In this document: positions 57,011 to 64,000 of the stretch, in pieces
How positions within the stretch are numbered: the stretch's first letter is position 1
Layout: every line of letters begins with the position of its first letter
Assembly: GCF_018127805.1 (NCBI RefSeq)
Contig: NZ_CP072334.1
Span: 1,776,001-1,840,000, forward strand
Origin: Prevotella sp. oral taxon 475
GTDB lineage: Bacteria > Bacteroidota > Bacteroidia > Bacteroidales > Bacteroidaceae
Direction: 5' to 3'
Length of the DNA: 64,000 nucleotides
Program-made: the position numbers and the translations under genes
Notes under the pieces: generated by a model
What the model was told of the DNA's origin: nothing
What the model saw: only the letters and a program-made list of their open reading frames with translations
Database searches by the model: none

Positions 57011-57676
57011 TTACCACACAATCTCTTTCATACCGTGTGAAGACAGGTAGGCATTGGTTTGAGAGAACTGATGGTTGCCAAACCACCCGCCACGATTGGC
57101 CGACAGCGGAGAGGGATGAACCGATTGGAGGATGAAATGTTTCGAAGCGTCGATCAATCGCGCCTTACTGCGTGCGTAACCGCCCCAAAGAATAAAGACC
57201 AAATGTTGACGATAACGGCTCAACGCACTGATGGCAGCGTCTGTAAAAGTCTCCCAGCCACGGTGTTGGTGGCTTCCCGCCTGATGAGCTCTCACTGTTA
57301 GCGTGGCATTGAGCAACAAAACGCCCTGCTTTGCCCAACGAGTGAGATTCCCACTCAAAGGAATGGGCGTTCCAAGGTCGTTTTCTATCTCCTTAAAGAT
57401 GTTCTGTAACGATGGCGGAAAGGCGATTCCATCGTTCACAGAGAAGCTTAAGCCATGCGCTTGTCCTACATCGTGATAGGGATCTTGCCCGATAATGACG
57501 ACTTTCACCTGATCAAAAGGACAGAGATTGAAGGCGTTGAAGATGAGTTTTCCCGGTGGGAAGCACTGATATTTTTTGTATTCGCTGCGTACAAACTCAG
57601 AAAGGGCTGCGAAATAGGGCTTTTCAAACTCACTGCCGAGTTGCTCTTTCCAAGTGTTTTCTATTTTTACGTCCAT
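57011..57676 (-). CDS. ung: Uracil-DNA glycosylase
   Basis: 221 aa, normal for family 1 UDG. It removes uracil from DNA and starts base excision repair. The water-activating loop VVIIGQDPYHDVGQAHGLSF holds the catalytic Asp and His of the family (GQDPYH), PPSLQNIFKEI is the conserved Pro-rich loop, and HPSPLSANRGGWFG is the minor-groove loop with the catalytic His. It has its own promoter. Confidence 0.96.
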   Translation of the reverse strand: MDVKIENTWKEQLGSEFEKPYFAALSEFVRSEYKKYQCFPPGKLIFNAFNLCPFDQVKVVIIGQDPYHDVGQAHGLSFSVNDGIAFPPSLQNIFKEIENDLGTPIPLSGNLTRWAKQGVLLLNATLTVRAHQAGSHQHRGWETFTDAAISALSRYRQHLVFILWGGYARSKARLIDASKHFILQSVHPSPLSANRGGWFGNHQFSQTNAYLSSHGMKEIVW

Positions 57677-57696
57677 CGTTACATGTTGTTTGTCTG

Positions 57697-57727
57697 CAAA
57701 GTTACGGAAAATGACACACCTTACAAA
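57697..57727 (-). promoter_or_regulatory. Promoter of ung
   Basis: On the minus strand TTTG (57724-57727), 19-bp spacer, TAACTTTG (57697-57704). The ATG is 21 bp downstream. Confidence 0.65.
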
Positions 57728-57866
57728 ATGCGATCAGCGTTGTCAACAATAGAAGAATGCCAGGAAAAGAGGGAAATTTAGCCTTTCCACATCTCAACAA
57801 CCGTTTTTATAATAAGCTTATCTCAATTTGCACTCGCTATAGGAATCGAGCCTCAGGAAAAAGAGT

Positions 57867-57874
57867 TAAATTTG
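57867..57874 (+). promoter_or_regulatory. -7 promoter element for pyrK-pyrD
   Basis: TAAATTTG, 26 bp before the pyrK ATG. The nearest TTTG (57837-57840) gives a 26-bp spacer, longer than usual. Confidence 0.5.
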
Positions 57875-57899
57875 CAACCACATTCATAGAAAGCGACTT

Positions 57900-58673
57900 A
57901 TGAGAAAGTTTTGTCTTGACCTTCGGGTCAAAACAGTAGAGAAAATGAACGATCGGCATGTGCTGATTAAGCTCACTCACAACCAATTACTGCCCGAGAT
58001 GCAAGCTGGACAGTTTGTTGAAGTGCGCGTAGACCATTCGCCCGACACCTTTCTTCGCCGTCCTATCTCCATCAATTGGGTGGACAGAGAACACAACGAA
58101 CTGTGGCTTCTCGTGGCCATCGTTGGACAGGGAACCCGCCAAATGGCCCAATTAGAAGCGGGCGAACTGCTCAACTGCGTGCTGCCATTGGGCAAAGGAT
58201 TCACTCTTCCAAGTTCTGACAACGAGCGATTTCTGTTGGTTGGCGGTGGCGTAGGCGTGGCTCCACTGCTGTTTTTGGGTAGACAGATGCGCGAGAGAGG
58301 GGCAATGCCTACGTTTTTGTTAGGTGCTCGTTCGGAGAAAGACTTGTTGTTGATGGAGGAATTCGAACGCACGGGACGCGTTTTCGTCACCACCGAAGAC
58401 GGCACCGCAGGCCATCAAGGTTTCGTTACCCACCATCCGGTATTGGAAAACGAGACCTTCGACCGCATTTGCACTTGCGGACCGACACCCATGATGCGGG
58501 CCGTAGCACGTTATGCGCAGCAGAAACAAACCCTCTGCGAGGTGTCTTTAGAGAATATGATGGCCTGTGGCATCGGTGCATGTCTGTGTTGTGTGGAGAA
58601 GACAACAGACGGAAACCTCTGCGTTTGCAAAGATGGACCGGTGTTTAATGCCCAAAAACTGGTGGGTTGGTGA
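57900..58673 (+). CDS. pyrK: Dihydroorotate dehydrogenase electron transfer subunit
   Basis: 257 aa. Passes electrons from PyrD to NAD through FAD and a 2Fe-2S cluster. FLRRPISIN is the FAD-binding motif, GGGVGVAPLLFLGRQM the NAD-binding segment, and MMACGIGACLCCVEKTTDGN with CVCKDGPVF supplies the four cluster cysteines. pyrD follows 101 bp downstream, the usual pair for type 1B enzymes. Confidence 0.95.
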   Translation: MRKFCLDLRVKTVEKMNDRHVLIKLTHNQLLPEMQAGQFVEVRVDHSPDTFLRRPISINWVDREHNELWLLVAIVGQGTRQMAQLEAGELLNCVLPLGKGFTLPSSDNERFLLVGGGVGVAPLLFLGRQMRERGAMPTFLLGARSEKDLLLMEEFERTGRVFVTTEDGTAGHQGFVTHHPVLENETFDRICTCGPTPMMRAVARYAQQKQTLCEVSLENMMACGIGACLCCVEKTTDGNLCVCKDGPVFNAQKLVGW

Positions 58674-58774
58674 CTCCTTCCGCCTTTGAAAATCTAAGGA
58701 ATGGGAAGCCCGAAATCTCTGATTTCGACAACGAAAACAGAAAAAGCTTAGAAACTAAAACAGAAAAATAGGAA

Positions 58775-59680
58775 ATGGCAAGTTTGAAAGTGGAAATCGG
58801 TTCATTGCGATTGAAAAACCCGGTGATGACCGCTTCCGGCACATTCGGCTACGGTCTGGAGTTTGAAGACTTTGTTCCGCTGGATCAAATCGGCGGTATC
58901 ATCGTCAAAGGAACTACCCTACAGCCGCGCGAAGGCAACGATTATCCCCGCATGGCAGAGACCGCTCAGGGGATGCTTAACTGCGTTGGATTGCAGAATA
59001 AGGGAGTGGACTACTTCTGCCAGCAAATCTATCCACGAATACAAAACATCGATACGAACCTCATTGTCAACGTCAGCGGCAACACACCGGAGGACTATGC
59101 CGAGTGCGCAGCTCGTATCAACGCACTGGAAAAGATACCGGCCATCGAACTGAACATCTCTTGTCCCAACGTGAAAGAGGGCGGAATGGCTTTCGGAACC
59201 TCCTGTGCAGGAGCGGCAAGCGTAGTTCGTGCCGTGCGAAAACGCTACCATCAAACTCTCATTGTAAAGCTCTCGCCCAACGTAACGAGCATTGCCGACA
59301 TTGCACGAGCCGTTGAAGACGAAGGGGCAGACAGCGTTTCGCTTATCAATACGCTGATGGGCATGGCCATAGATGTAGAAAAACGTCGGTCGGTTCTTAG
59401 CATTCACACAGGCGGTTTGAGCGGTCCGGCAGTGAAGCCGGTGGCTCTTCGCATGGTGTGGCAGGTAGCAAAGGCGGTGAAAATACCCGTTATCGGATTG
59501 GGAGGCATCAGCAATGCCACCGATGCCATCGAGTTTTTGATGGCCGGAGCCTCTGCCATCCAGATCGGAACGGCCAACTTTCTCGACCCCACCGTTACGC
59601 TAAAGGTGCGCGATGGCATCGATCGTTGGTTGGAAGAACACGGTGTTAAGGATCTAAAAGAGATCATCGGAGTGATATAA
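58775..59680 (+). CDS. pyrD: Dihydroorotate dehydrogenase, type 1B catalytic subunit
   Basis: 301 aa. Oxidises dihydroorotate to orotate with FMN in pyrimidine synthesis. [13 protein letters not shown] at the start, NCVGLQNKG (substrate loop), [13 protein letters not shown] with the catalytic Cys of class 1 enzymes, VKLSPNV (Lys) and the FMN phosphate segments IPVIGLGGI and [13 protein letters not shown] are intact. Partner of pyrK just upstream. A convergent terminator follows. Confidence 0.96.
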   Translation: MASLKVEIGSLRLKNPVMTASGTFGYGLEFEDFVPLDQIGGIIVKGTTLQPREGNDYPRMAETAQGMLNCVGLQNKGVDYFCQQIYPRIQNIDTNLIVNVSGNTPEDYAECAARINALEKIPAIELNISCPNVKEGGMAFGTSCAGAASVVRAVRKRYHQTLIVKLSPNVTSIADIARAVEDEGADSVSLINTLMGMAIDVEKRRSVLSIHTGGLSGPAVKPVALRMVWQVAKAVKIPVIGLGGISNATDAIEFLMAGASAIQIGTANFLDPTVTLKVRDGIDRWLEEHGVKDLKEIIGVI

Positions 59681-59714
59681 AAGAGGCAAACATCACCTTG
59701 TTTTGCCACTGATG

Positions 59715-59770
59715 AAAAGGTCGAATCCGGAGAATGCGATACTGCCATCTCCGGATTCGACTTTTATTTT
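59715..59770. terminator. Bidirectional terminator between pyrD and aroC
   Basis: GTCGAATCCGGAGA (59720-59733) pairs perfectly with TCTCCGGATTCGAC (59748-59761). T residues follow on the plus strand (TTTTATTTTT) and AAAA precedes it, giving TTTT for the minus strand. The right side overlaps the region of the aroC stop by a few bases. Confidence 0.85.
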
Positions 59771-60846
59771 TCGATGTGTTGAGCAGCATTCAGCAGCCAA
59801 CTGTCCAGCAGAACCATCGCCGCCATCGCCTCGACAATGGGCACTGCACGAGGGACCACGCAGGGATCGTGCCGGCCATGAGCAGTAAATGCTGTTGCAC
59901 GACCCTCCTTATCCACAGTGTTTTGCGGCATGAGAAGCGTGGCAACAGGCTTGAAAGCCACACGGAAAAAGATGTCTTGCCCATTGCTGATGCCGCCTTG
60001 GATGCCGCCACTGTGGTTGGTGAGGGTGGAAACGGCCCCATCTTGCAGGCAGAAAGCATCATTTGTATCGCTTCCTTTACGGCCTGCCATCGCAAAACCA
60101 TCGCCATATTCAAAACCTTTTGCGGCATTAATGCCGAGCATAGCATAGCCTAAGCGGGCATGAAGCTTATCGAATTCGGGGTCGCCCAGGCCTGCAGGGC
60201 AGCCCGTTATCACACAGTTCACCACCCCACCGACGGTGTCTCCCGCGGCTTTCGCTTCGAGAATGCGCTCTTCCATCGCCGTTGCCGTCTGCAGATCGGG
60301 ACATCGCACGGCGTTTTCTTCGATCTTCGAGAGGTCGTACTGCCGATAATCGCCGGTCAGAGCCACGTCTCCCACCTGCGATACATAGGCCTGTATGCCG
60401 ATGCCCAACGGCCGGAGAGCCAACTTGGCCAAAGCTCCACCCACGCAGCAGGCAAGAGTCGTGCGAGCAGAAGACCGTCCACCGCCGCGATGATCGCGAA
60501 GACCGAATTTGCGAAAATAGGTATAGTCGGCATGCGACGGGCGGAAAATATTCCGCATGTTGTCGTAATCCTCTGAATGTTGGTCGGCATTGCGCACCAC
60601 AAACCCTATGGGTGCACCCGTAGACCGACCCTCAAACACACCACTGAGCAGTTCTACACAGTCTTTCTCCTGCCTGCCGGTAGTGAGCCGACTCTGGCCT
60701 GGCCGTCGACGATTCAGTTCGGATTGAATCTGCTCCAGATCGATTTCAACACCTGCAGGCATACCGTCTACCACGCCGCCGATGGCTTCTCCATGGCTCT
60801 CGCCAAAGGTAGTGAGCGTGAAAATATGGCCAAAAGAGTTGCGCAT
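59764..60846 (-). CDS. aroC: Chorismate synthase
   Basis: 360 aa. Converts EPSP to chorismate with reduced FMN, the end of the shikimate pathway. The signatures [18 protein letters not shown] at the start, [35 protein letters not shown] (in part: RPSHADYTY) and [10 protein letters not shown] are intact, with the catalytic His residues (His17-type in ESHG and His in RPSHAD). It is a single gene on the minus strand; the FKBP gene lies 58 bp upstream on the same strand and may be co-transcribed. Confidence 0.96.
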   Translation of the reverse strand: MRNSFGHIFTLTTFGESHGEAIGGVVDGMPAGVEIDLEQIQSELNRRRPGQSRLTTGRQEKDCVELLSGVFEGRSTGAPIGFVVRNADQHSEDYDNMRNIFRPSHADYTYFRKFGLRDHRGGGRSSARTTLACCVGGALAKLALRPLGIGIQAYVSQVGDVALTGDYRQYDLSKIEENAVRCPDLQTATAMEERILEAKAAGDTVGGVVNCVITGCPAGLGDPEFDKLHARLGYAMLGINAAKGFEYGDGFAMAGRKGSDTNDAFCLQDGAVSTLTNHSGGIQGGISNGQDIFFRVAFKPVATLLMPQNTVDKEGRATAFTAHGRHDPCVVPRAVPIVEAMAAMVLLDSWLLNAAQHIEK

Positions 60847-60904
60847 GGTCAGTCGTTTTCTACACCATTCTTACCTTTTTCCTTCGCTTCTTGCTCATAC
60901 GAGC

Positions 60905-61483
60905 CTAATGACAGCAGCAACCGTCGTGCTCGTGGTCGTGATGATGATGGTCGCAACCACCTCCACAGCCTCCGCAACCACAGCTTTCACCGTTGAGATG
61001 ATTCATGAGGTTTTGTATCTCCTCGTTCGTGGCCTCACGGTTTTCCACCATTCGCCCTTTAAACAGCAGATCTTTATCGGCCAAAGGATGGTTCAGGTCC
61101 ATTTTTACTTTATCTTCCGACACCTCGAGAACGCGGCCCATGAATCGGTTTCCGTCTTCGTTCTGCAAAGGAACGACGGCATCTTTATAAATATTTTCAT
61201 GGTCGAAATGACCGTTGATCGAAAAGATGGCCTTGTCAAGGTCGAGCACCCGTTCGTCCTCATGAGTCCCGTAAGCCTCTTCGCAGTCGATGCCTAAAGT
61301 GAACTCCTCGCCTTTAGGCAAGTCTTTCACACCATTTTCAAAAGCCTCGAGTGCAATTCCGAAGCCGCTGATAAAGACAAAAGGCTTGTCGGCGGGGGCC
61401 TCTTCCACTAATTCTTCCTTACCGTTTTCCACCGTATAGAGCTGATAAGCCACGGCGATGTACTTGTTGAGTTGATTCTCCAT
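60905..61483 (-). CDS. slyD: SlyD-like FKBP-type peptidyl-prolyl isomerase with metal-binding tail
   Basis: 192 aa from the ATG at 61483 (MENQLNKYIAVAYQLY); the frame is open to 61564 but includes the promoter. The FKBP domain has an inserted IF (insert-in-flap) region as in SlyD: GIALEAFENGVKDLPKGEEF, EAYGTHEDERV, then NHPLADKDLLF near the end. The tail is Cys/His-rich (ESCGCGGCGGGCDHHHHDHE and CCCH) and should bind nickel or other divalent metals. It is a cytosolic folding helper and metal carrier. Confidence 0.88.
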   Translation of the reverse strand: MENQLNKYIAVAYQLYTVENGKEELVEEAPADKPFVFISGFGIALEAFENGVKDLPKGEEFTLGIDCEEAYGTHEDERVLDLDKAIFSINGHFDHENIYKDAVVPLQNEDGNRFMGRVLEVSEDKVKMDLNHPLADKDLLFKGRMVENREATNEEIQNLMNHLNGESCGCGGCGGGCDHHHHDHEHDGCCCH

Positions 61484-61509
61484 ATTGTTGTCGGATTGAT
61501 GTTTTGTTG

Positions 61510-61517
61510 CAAAGGTA
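61510..61517 (-). promoter_or_regulatory. -7 promoter element for the SlyD-like gene
   Basis: The complement reads TACCTTTG, 26 bp before the ATG. No TTTG is seen at 20 bp. It supports the start at 61483. Confidence 0.55.
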
Positions 61518-61611
61518 CGACAAAAAAGCGAATCGGTGGCGAGAAAACACACTTTTCGAGTCACGGAAGAAAAGGCATACTACGTCTCGATGACGAGTCT
61601 CTTCATTTCTG

Positions 61612-61690
61612 ATCTCTTAGCTTTTGAGCTCCATTTTCTTAGTTTTCGACGTGCAAAAGCTAAGAAAATGGAGCTCAAAAGCTAAGAGAT
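61612..61690. repeat. 22-bp repeat family member f: a 31-bp perfect inverted repeat
   Basis: The 31 bases at 61612-61642 are the exact reverse complement of 61660-61690; each arm holds two GCTAAG/CTTAGC cores 22 bp apart. The 17-nt loop adds TTTT/AAAA. It lies between ansA (downstream side) and the SlyD-like gene (upstream side), both on the minus strand. Confidence 0.92.
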
Positions 61691-61813
61691 GAGAAACGGG
61701 TTTGTATGCGTCTGATTTACAGGAAGAAACAACTGCACTTTCTCTATCTGCCCTTCCTCCTCTTATAAATGATCAAGACATCTCTCTGGAAGAGGCCCAT
61801 CAGAACCGTTTTC

Positions 61814-62863
61814 TTAAACCGAGATTTCTCCGGCGATAGACTGGTGCATCAGTTTTCGCACAATACTGTTGTCGCGATACAAGCCTTGGAGATGCATAAG
61901 CTTGGTGAGGGCCGCCTCTACGGTGCTATCATATCCGCTCACAACTCCCGCATTCTTGAGTTGAAAGCCAGTGTCGTAGCGTTCCATCTCCACCTGTCCG
62001 GCCACACACTGACTGATATTGACGATCACAACACCCCGTTCCGAGGCCTCTTGCAGCAGTTTCATGAGCCACGGATGTTGCGGAGCATTGCCGCTTCCAT
62101 AGCTTCTCATCACGATGCTACGCAGTTCGGGCGACTCAACCAAGTGTCGAGCAATGTTCTCTTGAATGCCGGGGAAGAGCGAAAGAATGGTGATATTGGA
62201 GTCGAGTGCTTGATGGGGTTGCATCGGACGACTGAAGTCGGGGCGAAGAATCTCGTGCGTATGGAAGTTGAAATTAATGCCGGCATCGCACAAGGGAGGA
62301 TAGTTGAAGGATTCGAAGGCATTGAATCCGTCGGCATTTTGCTTGGTAGAACGATTTCCACGCAGCAGTTTTCCACTGAAATAGATGCACACCTCGGGCA
62401 CAAGCGGCGTGCCATCGGCGTGGTGAGAGGCAGCAAGATCGATGCTGGTGACGAGGTTTTCTTTGCCGTCGGTTCTCAATTGGCCCAGCGGCAACTGACT
62501 TCCCGTGAGGATAACAGGCTTCGTCAGATTCTCCAACATAAACGAAAGGGCCGATGCTGTGTAGGCCATCGTGTCGGTTCCATGCAGAATCACGAAGCCA
62601 TCATATCGGTGATAATTGTCCGCAATGATGCTCACGAGATGCGCCCAAAGCCTTGGTGCCATGTCACTTGAATCGATGGGCGAGGCGAACTGATGCACGT
62701 CGATACCTGTTTGCAGGTATTCGAATTCGGGAAGCTTGTCGATGAGATGGTTGAAGTCGAGAGGTTCCAACGCGCCGGTTGTGGGATTCTTGCCCATTCC
62801 GATGGTTCCGCCTGTGTAGATAAGCAAAACTTTGGAGGTTCTTTTGAAAACGGGAACGGCCAT
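61814..62863 (-). CDS. ansA: Type I L-asparaginase
   Basis: 349 aa, cytosolic. Hydrolyses asparagine to aspartate and ammonia. LLIYTGGTIGMGK (first catalytic Thr) and GFVILHGTDTMAYTASALSF (second catalytic Thr with Asp) are both intact, PVILTGSQLPLGQLRTDGKE is the next conserved stretch (given in part: LTGSQLPLGQ). The size is normal. A -7 element TATATTTG (complement of 62895-62902) with CAAA-type TTTG at 62922-62925 lies upstream. Confidence 0.95.
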   Translation of the reverse strand: MAVPVFKRTSKVLLIYTGGTIGMGKNPTTGALEPLDFNHLIDKLPEFEYLQTGIDVHQFASPIDSSDMAPRLWAHLVSIIADNYHRYDGFVILHGTDTMAYTASALSFMLENLTKPVILTGSQLPLGQLRTDGKENLVTSIDLAASHHADGTPLVPEVCIYFSGKLLRGNRSTKQNADGFNAFESFNYPPLCDAGINFNFHTHEILRPDFSRPMQPHQALDSNITILSLFPGIQENIARHLVESPELRSIVMRSYGSGNAPQHPWLMKLLQEASERGVVIVNISQCVAGQVEMERYDTGFQLKNAGVVSGYDSTVEAALTKLMHLQGLYRDNSIVRKLMHQSIAGEISV

Positions 62864-62894
62864 AATGACAATTTTTTAAACTTAAAAATTGCTG

Positions 62895-62925
62895 CAAATA
62901 TACGCCAAATCCCCGGTAAACCAAA
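62895..62925 (-). promoter_or_regulatory. Promoter of ansA
   Basis: On the minus strand TTTG (62922-62925), 19-bp spacer, TATATTTG (62895-62902). The ATG is 32 bp downstream. Confidence 0.65.
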
Positions 62926-62934
62926 AAATAAACG

Positions 62935-62942
62935 TATATTTG
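62935..62942 (+). promoter_or_regulatory. -7 promoter element facing the DUF4369 gene
   Basis: TATATTTG on the plus strand, only 10 bp from the -33 element of the divergent ansA promoter. No clear TTTG at 20 bp. It would give a leader of about 180 nt before 63130. Confidence 0.5.
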
Positions 62943-62966
62943 CGATGCCTCAAAAGAGGACTAACG

Positions 62967-63116
62967 ATGAATGAAAACCCGCTTTCAAACATCGATACGA
63001 CCCGGAAATTTAACGGCAATGACGATTCCACGCTATCCGTGACAAAACTTCGTTGCCAGCACTTCGGGGCAAAATGGGGCCGAAGACTGCCTCTATCCGT
63101 GCTCATAGAAACATAA
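62967..63116 (+). CDS. Possible small protein in the DUF4369 gene leader
   Basis: 49 codons, MNENPLSNIDTTRKFNGNDD..., 13 bp before the next ATG. No signal peptide, no known domain, no paralogue in the window. It lies between a likely promoter and a gene, so it could be a short leader ORF, but it may be chance. Confidence 0.25.
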   Translation: MNENPLSNIDTTRKFNGNDDSTLSVTKLRCQHFGAKWGRRLPLSVLIET

Positions 63117-63129
63117 AAATAGAAAAGAT

Positions 63130-63882
63130 ATGACTCCAAAAACATTTTTTACGCTGTGCTTCTGTTCCTTATTCTTTGTGCAATGCCACCACACAGACTC
63201 TCATCATCTGCGCATCAAGGGGCAGATTGAGGGGGTGAAAGACTCGCTCGTCTTCATGATGAGCGGATTTTCTAACGGCGAACTCGTTGCAAAAGATACC
63301 ACCATCATGACCGACAATGGGGCTTTCGATCTGACGTTGCCTTTAGACAGTCCGCTTTTGCTAGAGGTTTTCGATGGGGCCACCGACCGGAATGGCGGTT
63401 ATGCCGGCTTCAATACCCTTGCCGTTCCGGGCGAAGAACTGACACTGACGGGCAATATTGCCACCGAATGCGAATTGGGCGGCAGCGATTTCTATCGCCA
63501 GCTCAACGAGGCTGAGAAAGGAATTAGGCCCATCACCGGCAAAATGAATCAGCTGGCCAAAGACTACGGACGCCTGCAAGATCAGGGAAAGATGACTGAT
63601 GCCCTCATGGAACGCTTTAGCAAACGGGGCCTTATGCTACACCTGCAACGCGAGAAGGCGATCTTCAAGTTTGTGAAAGCACACCCCGACGAAGAGGTTT
63701 CGGCCGCATTGATACACTATTTGGACGTAGACAGTGCCAAAAAATTGGTAAAAATGCTTTCCACGCGGGTGCAGAAGGGGAGATTGAAAACCTTTTTCGG
63801 TCCGATTGTCGAGGCGCAACCGATGCCTGTTCAACTTAAAAAGGAAACCTGTCCGGCAAAAGAAAAACCCGTCGTCAGATGA
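63130..63882 (+). CDS. DUF4369 domain lipoprotein
   Basis: 250 aa. MTPKTFFTLCFCSLFFVQCHH is a lipoprotein signal with a Cys at 19. Residues 25-120 (LRIKGQIEGVKDSLVFMM, GELVAKDTTIMTDNGAFDL, NTLAVPGEELTLTGN) match the DUF4369 domain common before thioredoxin domains in Bacteroidota. Here no thioredoxin domain or CxxC follows; the protein ends with a helical part and a charged tail. Its stop overlaps the next ATG by 4 bp (63879-63882), so translation of the two is coupled. The function is unknown. Confidence 0.78.
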   Translation: MTPKTFFTLCFCSLFFVQCHHTDSHHLRIKGQIEGVKDSLVFMMSGFSNGELVAKDTTIMTDNGAFDLTLPLDSPLLLEVFDGATDRNGGYAGFNTLAVPGEELTLTGNIATECELGGSDFYRQLNEAEKGIRPITGKMNQLAKDYGRLQDQGKMTDALMERFSKRGLMLHLQREKAIFKFVKAHPDEEVSAALIHYLDVDSAKKLVKMLSTRVQKGRLKTFFGPIVEAQPMPVQLKKETCPAKEKPVVR

Positions 63883-64000
63883 TGAGACGAGGTTTGTTTT
63901 TACTGTTCTTCTGTGCCATCGCTCTTTTGGGGTGGGCACAAAGAACGGAGAAAGGAAATTTTATGATGAAGAAAGGCGTGATTCCCAAAGGATATAACTT
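63879..64000 (+). CDS. Exported protein, cut by the window end
   Basis: Forty codons are visible. MMRRGLFLLFFCAIALLGWA is a signal peptide, cleaved before QRTEKGN; then MMKKGVIPKGYN. The frame is open at the end of the window. The start overlaps the DUF4369 gene stop (ATGA). The product cannot be recognised from this part. Confidence 0.7.
   Translation, partial: MMRRGLFLLFFCAIALLGWAQRTEKGNFMMKKGVIPKGYN

Noticed and set aside
59906..59914. TTATCCACA, a perfect DnaA box
   Set aside because: It is a single copy inside the aroC coding region, far from dnaA and without neighbours, so chance is the better explanation.

Overview
The window looks like a chromosomal segment of a Bacteroidota bacterium, most likely from Prevotellaceae. 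The grounds are Bacteroidota-type promoters (a -33 TTTG, a spacer of about 20 bp, and a -7 TAnnTTTG) in front of many genes, Mfa/fimbrillin-like lipoproteins, secreted proteins ending in the short 'GxYIVxGRKV' tail usual in Prevotella, a GH95 fucosidase, a TonB-dependent receptor, and a NagB/PIG-L fusion. I see no phage, plasmid, insertion sequence or CRISPR array. Most genes are housekeeping; the unusual content is in the intergenic DNA and in one duplicated surface-protein module.

Layout. 2-4153: DNA2/Upf1-like helicase (cut by the window edge) and pyruvate kinase. 4154-4935: gene-free, with a terminator, a 41-bp tandem array and a 101-nt pure pyrimidine tract. 4936-7670: a secreted Prevotella-type protein and a convergent sugar nucleotidyltransferase. 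7671-14722: two paralogous modules, each made of a promoter, a leader of about 400 nt with a terminator-like hairpin, a small acidic protein and a fimbrillin-like lipoprotein; they flank a secreted M6 metalloprotease. 14928-17427: M48 lipoprotein protease and an NfeD/SPFH pair. 17529-21339 (minus): xanthine salvage (pbuX-xpt) and a histidine phosphatase translationally coupled to a Fur-family regulator. 21572-31011: MaoC-like protein, dnaA, dbpA, two secreted TPR proteins and gyrA, with further 41-bp arrays. 31413-42816 (minus): AraC regulator, GH95 fucosidase, and an operon of an alpha-2-macroglobulin-like protein, a DUF1573 protein and ispH. 43338-47435: tRNA-Thr, tRNA-Gly, TonB receptor and a cupin. 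48680-53353: amino-sugar cluster (nagB, a frameshifted NagB/PIG-L fusion, a NahK-like kinase, a CBM9-like protein). 53400-64000: UvrD helicase with an inserted DnaQ exonuclease, DUF3109, ung, pyrK-pyrD, aroC, SlyD-like FKBP, ansA, a DUF4369 lipoprotein and the start of one more exported protein.

The most notable signals are: (1) the twin fimbrillin modules with conserved leaders, one of which contains an (AC)20 dinucleotide tract; (2) a dispersed intergenic repeat family with a conserved AAAAGCTAAGAAAA core at exact 22-bp spacing at six places; (3) three intergenic tandem arrays that all have a 41-bp period although their sequences differ, two of them sharing half of the unit; and (4) a frameshift in the NagB/PIG-L fusion gene.
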